A stretch of 64,000 bases of DNA from contig CM076197.1 in NCBI GenBank assembly GCA_038277395.1, positions 104,806,442 to 104,870,441 of the forward strand, written 5' to 3'. The notes under the pieces were generated by a model. The model was not told where the DNA came from. It searched no databases and saw nothing but the letters and a program-made list of their open reading frames with translations. Of the stretch, positions 33,130 to 44,900 are shown in pieces. This stretch comes from Dryocosmus kuriphilus (lineage: Eukaryota > Arthropoda > Insecta > Hymenoptera > Cynipidae). Positions within the stretch are counted from its first letter, which is position 1, and each line of letters starts with the position of its first letter. A program made the translations under genes and the position numbers.

Positions 33130-35804
33130 ATGGCCAGCTCTAGTAATAACGTATTAAAAATTATTTTTTGGAACGCACAGGGTTTCTATAAAAAAAGACA
33201 TGAATTAGCTACTTATCTCTATCAAAACAGTATAAACATATGCCTGCTCAGCGAAACTTTACTCCGCGAATCCCTACGTGTCAATCTTATACGTGGCTAT
33301 AAATCTTACAGGAGCAACACTAATAGGGGAACCGCCATTTTAATTCAAGAAAATATTGAACATCATGAACTAATAATACCCGAACTAGAAACTCTCGAAG
33401 CTACTACTATTCAAATAAAAATACATGGAAATCCGTACGCTATCGTCTCGATATACCAAACTTGCTCTAAATCATTTACAAAAAATGATCACAGTAAAAT
33501 TTTTAAACTTGCACCCTCGGATATTGCTGCAGGCGACTTCAACGCGAAACATCTAGCTTGGAATAGTAGAACAACTAACAAGACCGGAAAGCAATTATTT
33601 CAATTCATAACGGACAAAAATCTGTCCGTATCCGCACCAGATTCACATACCTTTTTTCCCCATAATACTAAACATAAATCGGACCTCATTGACTTCGCAA
33701 TAACTAAAAATAATTACTTTAATCATGACACTACCATCATAAACGAACTAGACTCAGATCATCGACCAATTTTACTTAGCCTCCATACTAAATGTGAAAA
33801 ATCTCCGGTTGCACCTCGCTACAATTTTACCAAAGCAAACTGGCAGACTTTTACCTCGACCCTGGAATCTCAACTAGATTTAGAACCCACATTAGCAAAT
33901 ACTACTGAAATAAATCAAGCCGTAGCAAACCTCACTCTTAATATAAACACTGCTATTCAAACTTCAGTCCCTCAGACTACATTTAATGAATACGATCCGC
34001 CCCTCAGCCCTGAGATTAAAGATCTCATCAACACTCGTAACAAGCTTTGTAATAAACATCAGAAAACTAAAAACCCCATTCTAAAAAATACGATTAACCA
34101 TCTTCGAAAAACCATTGCTGTAAAGACTATTGAACACAGGTGCAATAATTGGAATACAGTAGTCGGAAAGCTAGAGATCAAAGATAACTCCATTTGCGCA
34201 TGACGAAGGCCCTTACAAAACCGCGAACTAATATCCACCCCTCTCAAAAAATCCGATCAAACCTTTGCACTTTCTTCCAAGGATAAAGCGAACCTACTAG
34301 CAGATAATTATGAAAGTAACTTCTCGCCGCATGATGAACCATCAGACCCGCAACATATCACTGAATGTGAAAAAATTGTTTCCGAATACCTCAAAACCCC
34401 CAGTACTGATAATTTCAAGAAAATAACCGTAAAAGAAATAACCAAACAGATTAAAACTACTAAAAACAATAAAGCGCCTGGCCCTGACTCAATTTCAAAT
34501 CTAATTCTTAAAAAAGCTTCCTGTCTCGTGCCTCACTCTACTTGCTATTATTTTTAACGCATGTCTACAACTTAGCTACTTTCCTGACTCCTAGAAAATG
34601 GCCCGCATCTTAGTTTTACAAAAAAAAAGGCAAAGATCCATATCATCCAACTAGCTATAGACCCATTAGCCTTTTAAATACAATGAGCAAAATTTTTGAA
34701 AAAATAATTCTCTCCCGTATAAATTGTCACCTCGAGGAAAACGCATCATTAAACCGCAACAATACGGCTTCAGAAAAGGTCATTCCACTTAGCACATGAT
34801 GCTCAGGCTCACAGAAGCCATTAGCTTGAATTTCAATCGGAGAAAGCATACTGGAGCTGTTTTCCTCGATGTGGCAAAGGCCTTTGACAGTGTCTGGCAT
34901 ATAGGCCTACTCAGAAAAATTATTACATACAAATTTCCAAGAGGGCTCATTTTCTTTATTCATTCGTATCTAACTAATAGAAAATTCTCAGTCAAATTGC
35001 AGAACACACTCTCAAGCGAAAGGCCTTGCCGAGCAGGTGTCCCTCAAGGTAGTATCCTCGGACCTGTCTTCTTTATTATATACGTAAACGATATCCCCGA
35101 GGTTCCTGAAGTTTCCATTGGAATATACGCAGACGACACTGCACTATTTACTTCTTCCTGGTCAATTCACAAAATTCTAAAATTGCTTAATAATTCTCTT
35201 AAAATTATTGAGGCATGGACTAAACTTTGGAGAATAAAAACGTTTCAAAATCAGAATCAATTCTTTTCTCAGTTAGAAGGCCAGTCAAAATAGATCCACC
35301 GCAAAGGTTTAATGAATCAATTGAGTGGAAAAATTCCGTAAAATACTTAGGAGGTAAGCTCCATAAACGCCTCAATTGGAAAGAACATATTCAGGACACT
35401 AAAGGAAAAGCTCTCGGGGTTATCTCGCGCCTACATCCTATTGTTAATCGACACTCAAGCCTAAAACCTGACCATGCGATCATAATCTATAAAATGTTTA
35501 TACGACCTATCATAACCTACGCCTGTACAATCTGGGGTGGTGCGTCAAAAATTAATATTAATCAGATCCAGATAATTCAAAACAAATTTCCCAGACGCAT
35601 CACCAAGGCACCCAGATATACAAAAAACTCAATTTTACATAAAGAATTTCAACTACCTTATATTTCAGATTATATTAAAGAAACTGCTACTAAATTCTAT
35701 GATTCTGCATCACAATCGCCCTTTGAACTATTTCCTCCTTAGAGAAATATAACTATGACCCACTTCGTAAGCATGCGATGCCAAAAGACTTTCTCATGAA
35801 ATAA
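33130..35804 (+). pseudogene. LINE B ORF2 (endonuclease-reverse transcriptase), with breaks
   Basis: The EEP endonuclease at 33130-34203 is open and keeps its motifs: IIFWNAQGF, LLSETLL, AGDFNAKHLAW, SDLIDFAIT and DSDHRPIL. A TGA at 34201 and several single-base changes (34500-34790) break the N-terminal RT (NNKAPGPDSISN, SYRPISLL). RT motifs then continue: FLDVAKAFDSVWH, AGVPQGSILGP and IYADDTALF. After one more frame change near 35260 the protein ends RKHAMPKDFLMK with TAA at 35802-35804. It is closely similar to LINE C along the RT. The copy is dead, but its endonuclease domain alone is intact. Confidence 0.85.
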
Positions 35805-35826
35805 GTCACCCAGTCTGGGAGTGTGG

Positions 35827-35868
35827 GGTCGACGCAGCACCAAGACATGCTTCGATGCTGCGTCGACC
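35827..35868 (+). other. LINE B 3' UTR stem-loop
   Basis: The stem is GGTCGACGCAGCA with its perfect complement, and the top is less well paired than in LINE C. It lies just after the ORF2 stop, at the same position as in LINE C. Confidence 0.75.
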
Positions 35869-36185
35869 TGCCACCCTAGACCTGGCTGCAATCTTCACTT
35901 TCGACCTCAGTAGACCCTCTCCTTTCTTTTTCTTTACTTCTACAACATAAAATAATATCTTAGATTATTGTGGGTTTTTCCCTTCTTGAGGGCTTTTTCC
36001 CACACATTAACGTCACTTCTACTCTCTGCCATGTCAAATTTCTCTCAGATTGTGTAATAATGCCCGAACGGGTACTGCACAACAATTCCTTCCAGTTAGT
36101 ATCATTCTTCGGGGAGGCGTGCATCTCACAGGAGGGGGCGATGGCTGGAGCCCCCCCATCTCCACCCTTTTTTTTTTCTTTTTTT

Positions 36186-36197
36186 CGTGCATTCATT
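36186..36197. repeat. Right target-site duplication of LINE B
   Basis: CGTGCATTCATT, identical to 28511-28522. Confidence 0.85.
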
Positions 36198-36240
36198 ATT
36201 TTCGAAGTATTCTTCTCTCGAGTTCTAACTTCTAGCCAAC

Positions 36241-37172
36241 ATGGGTGAAAAATATAATATTTTCAGTCTGAGTATGATTCTTCAAAAAAGAGAAAAAACA
36301 CTTCAGTGTTTGAGACAAATTGAACTCATTCCAACTGAACGATTTTGCTCAAAACACAAGAAAAAAATTACTCTTTTAGTGTCTGAAATGACTTGCGGCT
36401 AGTTCTTGTGTTATAAAGTAGGTAAGTATCGTCACACAAATACCGTTGCGAAAAATACGTGGTTTGAGAGGTGTCACATTTCCGCAGCGGCATGTATGCT
36501 TATTTCTTATTGTTTCGCTGTAGGCTTCAATTTCGAAGAAACCATCCGGGAAAGTAACATTGTCGAAAGTCAGTCGATTTCGCGAGTAACTGTTGCAGAC
36601 GGCTTCTCTTTTTGTAGGGAGATCTGCATGGTTCCTCTTGACAGTCGCTTCGAAGAGGAAGGTCGCATTGGAGGTGTCATGTCGGTGAAGTAGTTGAAAT
36701 AGATGATTGCAAGATCGGGCGTCGAAAATACGAGCGAGGACGTGTAGTGGAAGGGTCATGGATCCTCGGAATGATTCACAGAGGTCATCCTTACAACTAT
36801 CGGTTGGAAATCTGTCCCCATAACAAGAGAGATCAGGCTACTCTAATCAGATTAATAAAAAAGCATGTAGCAGAAGGGACAGAGATTCACACCGATTATT
36901 GGAAGGGCTATATCAATCTCGAAGATCATGGATTTGTTCACCAAAGTGTTAATCATTCCGAGGAGCTTGTGAATAGCGATACCGGAGCCCTCACTCAAAA
37001 CATCGAGTCATCTTGGCGGTGGATGCGACGATTCCTCTCACGAGGAGTGCACAAGAGCAATATTGCAGGTCACCTCTGCGAATTTTTGTGGCGGTGACGG
37101 CTCAAGGAAATAGATGCTCATCCATTTAAAGAACTAATCGCAAATATTAAAGTATGCTACCCTGGCCACTGA
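36241..37172 (+). pseudogene. Merlin-type (IS1595/ISXO2-like) DDE transposase pseudogene
   Basis: ATG at 36241 opens a frame (MGEKYNIFSLSMILQKREKT) to a TAG at 36400-36402. The same frame then continues with NTWFERCHIS and FSFCREICMV to about 36680. A few extra bases near 36675-36680 (a GTCAT/GTC near-duplication) change the frame. The catalytic part follows: VVEIDDCKIGRRKYERGR (first Asp), HTDYWKGY (second Asp) and ESSWRWMRRFL (third acidic region). A TGA at 37095-37097 and a short tail to 37172 complete it. EIDDxKxGRRKYxRG and HTDxWxGY are signature motifs of the ISXO2-like transposase domain, which in animals defines Merlin. Length matches a full protein of about 300 residues. Terminal repeats were not found. 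Confidence 0.85.
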
Positions 37173-37439
37173 TTATAATCAGCATTTCAATTGAAGTAAA
37201 TGAAAATATATTTTGTAATAATGAAATTTTAAAAAATAAAAAAAAATTAATGAAAAATATGACCAAATATTTTTAAAAATGCTTTTCAAAATACTCCAAC
37301 CTTCCCGCGGTGAAGAGCGTGAGTAGGTACCAAGCCGAAACCAATGGAGATACAATGCAAAAATAAAGATCTATTTTACCGGTAGGTGGATAAACAACAT
37401 TATACCTGTGATCAATCACAGGGGTGCCTTTCCGCGCAC

Positions 37440-38258
37440 ACGTATTTCCGCAACTAGTCAGTGAATGTGTAGCCCCCCCCCCCCCCCCCCCCCCTCGGAA
37501 AGGGGAACGATCGTGATTGAACGTATTTTCGTAACTAGTCAGTGAATTCGTAGCCTCTCCTCCCCTTAACCTTGGAAAAGGAGAACGAGCGTGACCGAAC
37601 ACATTTCCGTAACTTTCTTCATATTTTTCTTGTTTTTCCAACTCAATCCTCTTTTTATCAAAAAATAATGGTTTTAGACAAAAAGTGTGCATAAGAAAAA
37701 AAAGATGTATTTTTATGCTAGATAAAACTTTTGTTTAAAATATTTTTCTAAATTCTGCGTAATTACTGAGATAAACGCAAAAAACGTGATTTTTATGGTG
37801 TTTTTATTGTTTTCACCATGAAAATCGCTTTGTTGACAATTTTCATTGACATATTTGTAATCAACGCGTCAAATTACATAAATTTAAGACGTTTTAACAA
37901 AATCGGAAAAAAGCGTGACCGAACGCATTTCCTTAACTTTCTTCGTCTTTTTCTTTTTTTTCCAACGCAATCCTCTTTTTCTCGAAAAATGATGGTTTTA
38001 GGTAAAAAGTATATATATGAAAAAAGATGTATTTTTATACTAGCTAAAACTTTTATTTAAAGCATTTTTCGAAATTCTGCGTATTTACTGAGATAAACTC
38101 AAAAAACATGATTTTTATGATGTTTTTTTATGTTTTTCACCATGAAAATCGCCTACTCGCTAATTTTCACTATTACATTCGTAATCAGCGCGTCAAAATA
38201 CATAAGTACACGAAGTTTCAATAAAATCGGAGAATTCAGCTATTCGGAACGGCACCCA
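37440..38258. mobile_element. Rep-B copy 2 (one terminus preserved)
   Basis: It ends at 38258 with the terminus AGCTATTCGGAAC. Blocks shared with the other copies are TACGCAGAATTT (complement), AGATAAACGCAAAAAAC and CACCATGAAAATCGC, each present twice here. The left part holds a 23-C run (37473-37495) and units ending GTAACTAGTCAGTGAAT. The left terminus is not recognisable. Confidence 0.6.
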
Positions 38259-38933
38259 AAATATTTTCTATGAACTATGAATTTTTAATAAATTATTAAC
38301 TGCTGCACAAAGTGAAAGTCTCTATTTTGACTCTGATATGAAATTATCGCGATCATACGCTGTACAATGTACATTATGCTATTATAATATATATTATTTA
38401 TTATTAGAAAACAACAATTCATTGTCAAGTGGAAATTCGATTTTTTAAACAAAGATATGAAAAATAATTAATTATTTTGCACATTTATGAAATCTTCCCC
38501 AAAAAACTGCAATTTTATATGTGTATAGAGATCATCTGAATTAGTGATTCTTTTTATAGTCTCTTTTTGGAATTTTTCCCCCTGAAATACAGAGTTTGCA
38601 AAAGATTCAATTTATTTTACAAATAATACACAATATAAAAAATACATCCATCTTTTAAAAATAAAATACTGGAGTAAAACAAAACTTCAAGAAATAAATC
38701 TATAATAAAATATAATTTTCGACAACTAAACTTTGGCTTTCTAACGACGTAGACAAATCTCATTGCAATATTAAATATACTTTGTTAAATAGCAAAAATA
38801 CTTACATTACGTCAAAATTGAAACTGGCACATAGAGAACTCTTAGATTGCATGAACACAATTGTTACAATAATATTAGAAATATATAAAACACCGTCAAT
38901 ACTATAATGCATTTAAAAATCTATTTTAATTTC
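38259..38933. other. 3' flank of the transglutaminase gene
   Basis: AT-rich; contains TTTATT (AATAAA on the minus strand) near 38612, a candidate poly-A signal. Nothing else recognised. Confidence 0.4.
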
Positions 38934-41900
38934 CTAGTTACCATTGCTCGCGTACGGTCTGGGCTTCACCATAAATTCTTTAAAACCGTCGACGTCGTCT
39001 AATTCTTTCGAAGAAAACTTTATGGCAATTGTAGCTTTCCCTACCAATTCAGGAGTCAGCGCAAATGAACATTTCGCCAATTCACCGACCTCAACATTTT
39101 CGGAAAGTTTCAATTTCAATTGCTCGGATAATCCAGGACCCTCGACGATAAAATTTCCTTTTCTGAGGGGAATTGGTAAAGGATTAACGAATTCGGCTGT
39201 TGCGTGAAGTTCCTCTCCTACTCTTGCTTCATCATCCAACTGTTATTTTTAAATTTTTAAATAAAATTAAATTTTTTCATCGCATTTTAAATCTAATTTA
39301 GAGACATATTTTTTAAATAGTATTTCTATACCACCTTAATTTTAATATCAGGTTTCCTGACTCTGAAATCATCCTGAGCAAAATATTCAAAATTTGTCTC
39401 ATGAACTGTGGCAAGACAGGCGATATTGAAGGCAGATTGGTCCAGTAATCTGGGTGAATATTCCTCCCAGGAAACACTCAATCGAACATCCTCCATACCT
39501 CTGGGCTTGACTAATACTTCAGTATCCAATCTCTTCACATCACTGCCAACTTTTCCTGTATATGTGACAGTCTCCACTCTCAAGATGACAGTAACTCGAT
39601 ATTCCTCGATATTACTGAAATTCTTCATTCTCAATTCAACGCTGAAATAAAATAAGGTTTAATTAGTTCTAGAACCAAATTAGCAATGGCAAATTTTCCC
39701 ACGACGTGGCCTCTCAAGACTCAAAACAAAAAATTCCCGGTAATTTTCCAGCTTTTTAAATACTTGCCCAGCCATGAGTATTCAAGAAAGAATCTCTAAA
39801 TTAACGAAGCTAATGCGGAACAATTCTAAATTTGAAGGGTTTAAAATTAAAAATTAAACATTCACAACTGAGCAATATAAAATTTAATAATATGAGACAA
39901 TCTTCAAATGAAAAGTATTTAAAATTGTACAATCCTAAAGTGCAAGCTGTCAAAATTGCACAATATTTATTTGGAGGTCTTCAAAGAGAAAAATAATTCA
40001 AATTCAACAATTTAAATTTGACTGATTTTGCATTTAGAGCAATTCATCAATGTTTATTTATACTCTCTCCCTTTTACGGGTTTAAAAGTTTTCACAAAAT
40101 CATTACAAATATCTATACATCCAGTTCCTTATATCATACCTTACCGCTATCTTATCGCTAGTATGTACAATCTTTCTTATTCTCTTCTACTCTTATATTT
40201 CTACGCTTGTGACCGAGACTAGGAATTTCGTTTCCTCTTGCCTTTACCAATCTATAGTTGATATTTTCTTTCTCGACTCTACTTTATACTTTTACTTACA
40301 TCATGAGACCTTTTCTTTCTCTTAACTTTTCCAAATTCTTTATCCATCCCTCCCCCTGTCCATTCCCATTCAGAATCTCTTTCACTCTCTGTTCCACACT
40401 TTTCCCTTCCTCTTCATCACCTGTACACCTTTCCAACACATGCACCCACGATTTTTGCTCATACCCACATATTCTGCACCGATTCTCCTTCTCGTTCATC
40501 CAGTACCTACTCTCTCCTACTCCCTCTCCCATTCTAAATCTCATCATTCTGTTCCATTTACTCTCCTTGTTTATCTTCTTCAAACATTCTGGCTCTCCTT
40601 CCTACTTTACCATATTGTATCAAATATTGTACTTTGAATTCACGATTTTTGCCCATCTTTCCTCCCCTTGTCTCGCCAAAATATCGTTCTCTATTCCTTG
40701 CCAATCTCTATTCTCTCCATTCATACTCCATTCTCTCCTCCTTGCGTACCTTTCTTCCTCCCATTTCGACCTACCCATATTCTCCCTTCTCTCTTTGTCT
40801 TCTACCTTTTTAGCTACCTTACTACCATTTTTTCTCGGCCTATCTCTTCCCTCAACATATAACCTGGGCAGTTCCATCCCACCCCCATGACCCATCTCAA
40901 AAATCTTTCATGCATGCTTTCCACTCTCTTATATTCCTTCCATCCCCAAACTACCATTCCATAACTCACCACTGACCACACTAAAACATCAAACATCTAT
41001 ACTCTCATTCTCCAATCATCCTTGACTCTTCTCTTCCCTATGCTCCACACTTGACCCATTACCTTACTTCCACACTCCAATCTCTTTCTTATCTGCAGCT
41101 CATTCTTTCCTCTTGTTTCAAACCAGTACCCAAGGTAACAAAATTCTTCTACCAATTCTACTACTTTGCCATACATCTTCCATTCATACTCTATTCTCCA
41201 CCTTCTTTTTCTAAAGCACATCATCTTAGTTTTCTTCACATTCACCATTAAGTCTTTCTCTCTCACATATTCTTCAAACATTCTGATCATTAAACTCATC
41301 CCTCTTTCATCATCTGCTATTAATACTATATCGTCCGCGTATGCTAGCGAATATAGCTTGCCATTTTACAATTTCGTTCCCCCTTTTCCTTTCCTTGCCA
41401 ATTTCTCCTCTAAATCTGCTAGTATAATACTGAATAGTAATGGGCTTAGTGGACATCCCTGCCTTAGACCCCCTCCCGTCCAAAACTCCTCTCCTTTCTT
41501 TTTCCCTATTCTTACCTTCATCCTAGTTTCTATAAATATCTCTTTTATCCTTTCTACTAGACTTTCTTCTATTCCTCTCTCTTTTAAGGACTTCCATAGC
41601 AACCTCCTGTTGACCGACTCAAACGCCGCTTTTAAATCTACAAAAAGTGCGACCAGTTTTCCTTTCTTCTGACCTAAGTTCCTGTTCACTAAATAGTTAA
41701 GCACATAAATGTTGTCTGTTGTCCCCATCCCTTTTCTAAAGCCTGTTTGGTTGCGCGGTATGCTTCCCTTTTCTTCGACCTGACTTTCCAGCCTTTTCCT
41801 AAGCACCTCTGCGTAAACTTTGTAACCCACTGACATGATTGTAACCCCTCTATAGTCTTGCACATTTTTTCCCTCTCCTTTCTTAATCACTGGTACTAGC

Positions 41901-44900
41901 ACCTCTGTCCGCCATTCTTCTGGCCATCCTTCTCCTTTCCATACCTTATTACATATCCTCCACATCTCTTCTCTTACCCTTCCTCCACTATATTTCAGTG
42001 CTTCGTTCTCGACGCCATCCTCTCCTGTTGTCTTGTTTCCTTTCAATCTTGCGGTTGCTCCATTTATCTCCTCCCTACTAAGCACGTTTCCTCTGTCCCC
42101 ATCCTCTGCAACTAACTTCCTCTCTTCTCCCCGCACCCTATTTCCCACACATCTTAGCAATCCCTTAAAGTATTCTGTCCACTCTGTCATTTTTATTTCC
42201 TCGTTTATGCCCCTCTTTCTTCCTCTTTCCCTATTAATCACTTCTCATTCTCTCCCTTCCTTAACCGCTTTCTCTACCTCTTCCACGTACCTTTCTTTCT
42301 CCATTTGATTCTTTTTGCTTAACATTTTCTCATGTTCTTTTTTCCTCTTGTTGTAGTCTTCTTTCTTTATTTCCCCTCTCCTACATTTTCTAACAAATTC
42401 TTTAATCTTTACTTTGCTCTCTCTGCACTCCACATCCCACCATTCTCTCTTACATTTCTCTCCTTCGTTTCTCGGCCTCATCTCATCCCTTACCTTGACA
42501 ATCACGTCTTTAAGATTTTCTATGATTTTATCTATTAGACCAGAGTAGATAATTTTAAGAGATATTAAAATTAAGTGCAGGATGAGACCTATTGGATAAG
42601 GTAGAAAATATCATGCTGATAACGAAAAAAATTAATTGGAATTCATCCGAGGTACGGGGGATGAAATGGGGTGCACTTTTAGGTGTGAAAAAGGGTTTTT
42701 CGAAATTTTCAGCGAAACCAGACCTCCTGTCGAAAAAAGTTGAATATAAAAGTTGTAGCTAATAAAAAAAATGTATAACATTTGTATTAACCATTTTTTC
42801 GAAAACCTACAATTTTCCGACAAAAATCGGAAAAACCAAGGTTTTTCGTTTTAATTTTTTTCTCACACAAAATTAATTTTTTCTTCACAAAATTTGGTGG
42901 AAACTTACCTTTTTCTTCCCGAAATAAGCTGTAATTTTTTTGGAATGAAAATAAAAATTTGTACATTTTATTTTGATTTTAAACGTAAAAAAGGCCTTAT
43001 TTTCAACCAAAAAATCTCAAGTTAAAAAATAACTTTTTTCAAAATTATCAGCGGTCTTTTTTTTTGCTGAAACGTCTAATTTTAGATGGTGTGTAATTAT
43101 TTATTAGAATTTACATTTGAAGTCTTTGAAATATATATTATATTTAATGTTACATTAATAAATAAAGTAATTGTTAATCGTAAAAGAATGGGGTGTTATT
43201 TTCATTAATTTTAAATTTACCGCTAAAAAGGTCCAAAAATTTCAAATTTCCAAAATGGTGGAACTGTCAGATTCAAATAAACACAGATAAACATAACCTT
43301 AATCCATATTTAACAGAAATATTCAAAATCAAAAGAATGGGAGGTGAGTATTGCCAAAAAAATAAAACCGCTTACAACAAGTTTTCAAGAAAACCAAAAT
43401 TACAATTCAAAAATAATTAATTTTGTTTCAATTGACTCTGCTCAATTACAATTTTCAGTTGGTCATTTTGTTAAACTTAGTTGATTCTTATTTATTAATA
43501 GTGTAAGAAATATTTCATTAAAATTTGTAAATATAATTAACTATAAACTTTTATATAGTTTGTAAGATATCCATAATTTCATATAATGACAATCAATTAA
43601 ACATGCATTTACGAAGTCTATTTTTTCACAACTACAAACTATCTTAGTTTGATTAATCCTACTTAAACTGACGACGTTAGTTTATTGTAACTCTTTGACT
43701 AATTTTATTTTTTTGCATTAAGCATTATTTAAAATGAAATGATATAATTTATTCTAATATAATTGTCAGTTATATTGGAGTTAAAATCTCAATGAAGTTT
43801 AAAGTAGCAATGTCACTCACGATCCCCGAGTCGAAATTTTAGCCCTCTTTTAGACCTCCAAATTGTAGGACTTAATAGGACGTAGGAGGGCTTATAGAGG
43901 GCCTTCTTATTAAAAATTTAATCTTCTTCCGGCTCGGCATCCTTCCTGATGCGAATAATATCACTAATTCGACAACAACTCTGGCGAACGAGCCTTAAAA
44001 TAGGTCAAATTTTTAACGAGAGGGCTTATAGAGGGCCTAATTTCCGGTCGATTCTCACCAACAGTTTTTGCACGCTAAGTTATCGAAGATTTGTTTCAAT
44101 CTTCTTCAAACTCACTCGGCTCCTTTCCTGATGCCGAATAATATCACTAAATTCGACAACAACTCTGGCGAACGATGCCTTATTATTTCGGTCGATTTTC
44201 ACCAACAGTTTTTACACGCTAAGTTATCGAAGAATTGCCTTCATGCTTTTTAGTACTCCAAAGTGGCACATAAGTCCATTTGTCCAACTTTGTAGGACTA
44301 AAAGAGGGCCTAATTTAGCCCTCTTTTAAACCTCCTACGTCCTCTCTTTAGGCCCTCTTCTAGCCCTCCAAAAACCTCTCAACGGAAAGTGACGTCATAT
44401 AAAACACATAAAAATCAAAAGTGCTGTGTATATTCCAGCCTAAACAGATACGTGTGTATCTTTTTAGACTAGAATTCAGAAAATTATGTGAAGCCTGCAA
44501 AACCTGAAAATGCATAAAATTCATAAAACCTGAAAGCATGTTTTAAAATACACAGACAATGCACTTTGACAAAATATGTTTTTTTCACGTTCATATATTG
44601 TTTGGAGCAAAAGAGGCTAAGAACACGGTTTATAAAATAGATGCAAACAAAAAAGACATCACCGAAAATCGATAACAATTAATAAAGACAATTTATAAAT
44701 GTAAAAATAAGAAAACTTGAATTTGAATAAATTAATATTCTACAACTATCAAGCAGCAACAGTAAAATCCTCTTTCAAATTGGAAAAACTTCCACCAACT
44801 GAAGACGCAGCAAAATAACATTGTTACAGAAAATTTATTCATATTATATATTATTTTTTATATTATATATATATATATTTTATATATTATATTAATGATT

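Larger units (their letters stand above)
28987..33143 (+). pseudogene. LINE B ORF1 (Gag-like), frameshifted and interrupted
   Basis: The first part, 28987-29742, has a basic cluster (SSRKRRRQSA), then a PRE_C2HC-like domain (VKLVIRNIPISFPEDSVLAE). A frame change in the T-run near 29735 leads to the knuckle part with C-FN-C-QRFH-H-VSDM-C, C-VK-C-GGSH-RSSS-C and C-AN-C-SKNHPANYRG-C. A second frame change lies before 30278. The ORF tail resumes after the Penelope-like insertion (33000 onward, NRATTLTTDIMGRK...) and ends at TAG 33141-33143, overlapping the ORF2 ATG at 33130. Likely role: RNA-binding Gag. Confidence 0.75.
28523..36185 (+). mobile_element. LINE B: full-length Jockey-type retrotransposon, split by a Penelope-like insertion
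   Basis: It is bounded by the 12-bp duplication CGTGCATTCATT (28511-28522 and 36186-36197). Without the inner insertion (30363-32997) it is about 5.0 kb. The 5' leader starts GGCACGGGATTGCATGATTC with a short duplicated motif, followed by ORF1, ORF2, a 3' UTR with stem-loop and a pyrimidine-rich 3' end instead of poly-A. It shares the RT and 3' UTR with LINE C, and is clearly a different family from LINE A. It inserted just downstream of LINE A's tail, so LINE A was there first. Confidence 0.9.

Noticed and set aside
36376..36759. 127-codon minus-strand frame opposite the Merlin transposase
   Set aside because: The plus strand encodes recognisable transposase; the minus frame resembles nothing known.
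40258..42308. Plus-strand frames rich in Ser/Leu/Phe/Pro up to 210 codons
   Set aside because: Antisense shadows of LINE D, whose minus-strand frame carries clear RT motifs.
43193..43420. 75-codon frame in the long-TIR element
   Set aside because: Short, Lys/Asn-rich, no motif and no support for expression or conservation.
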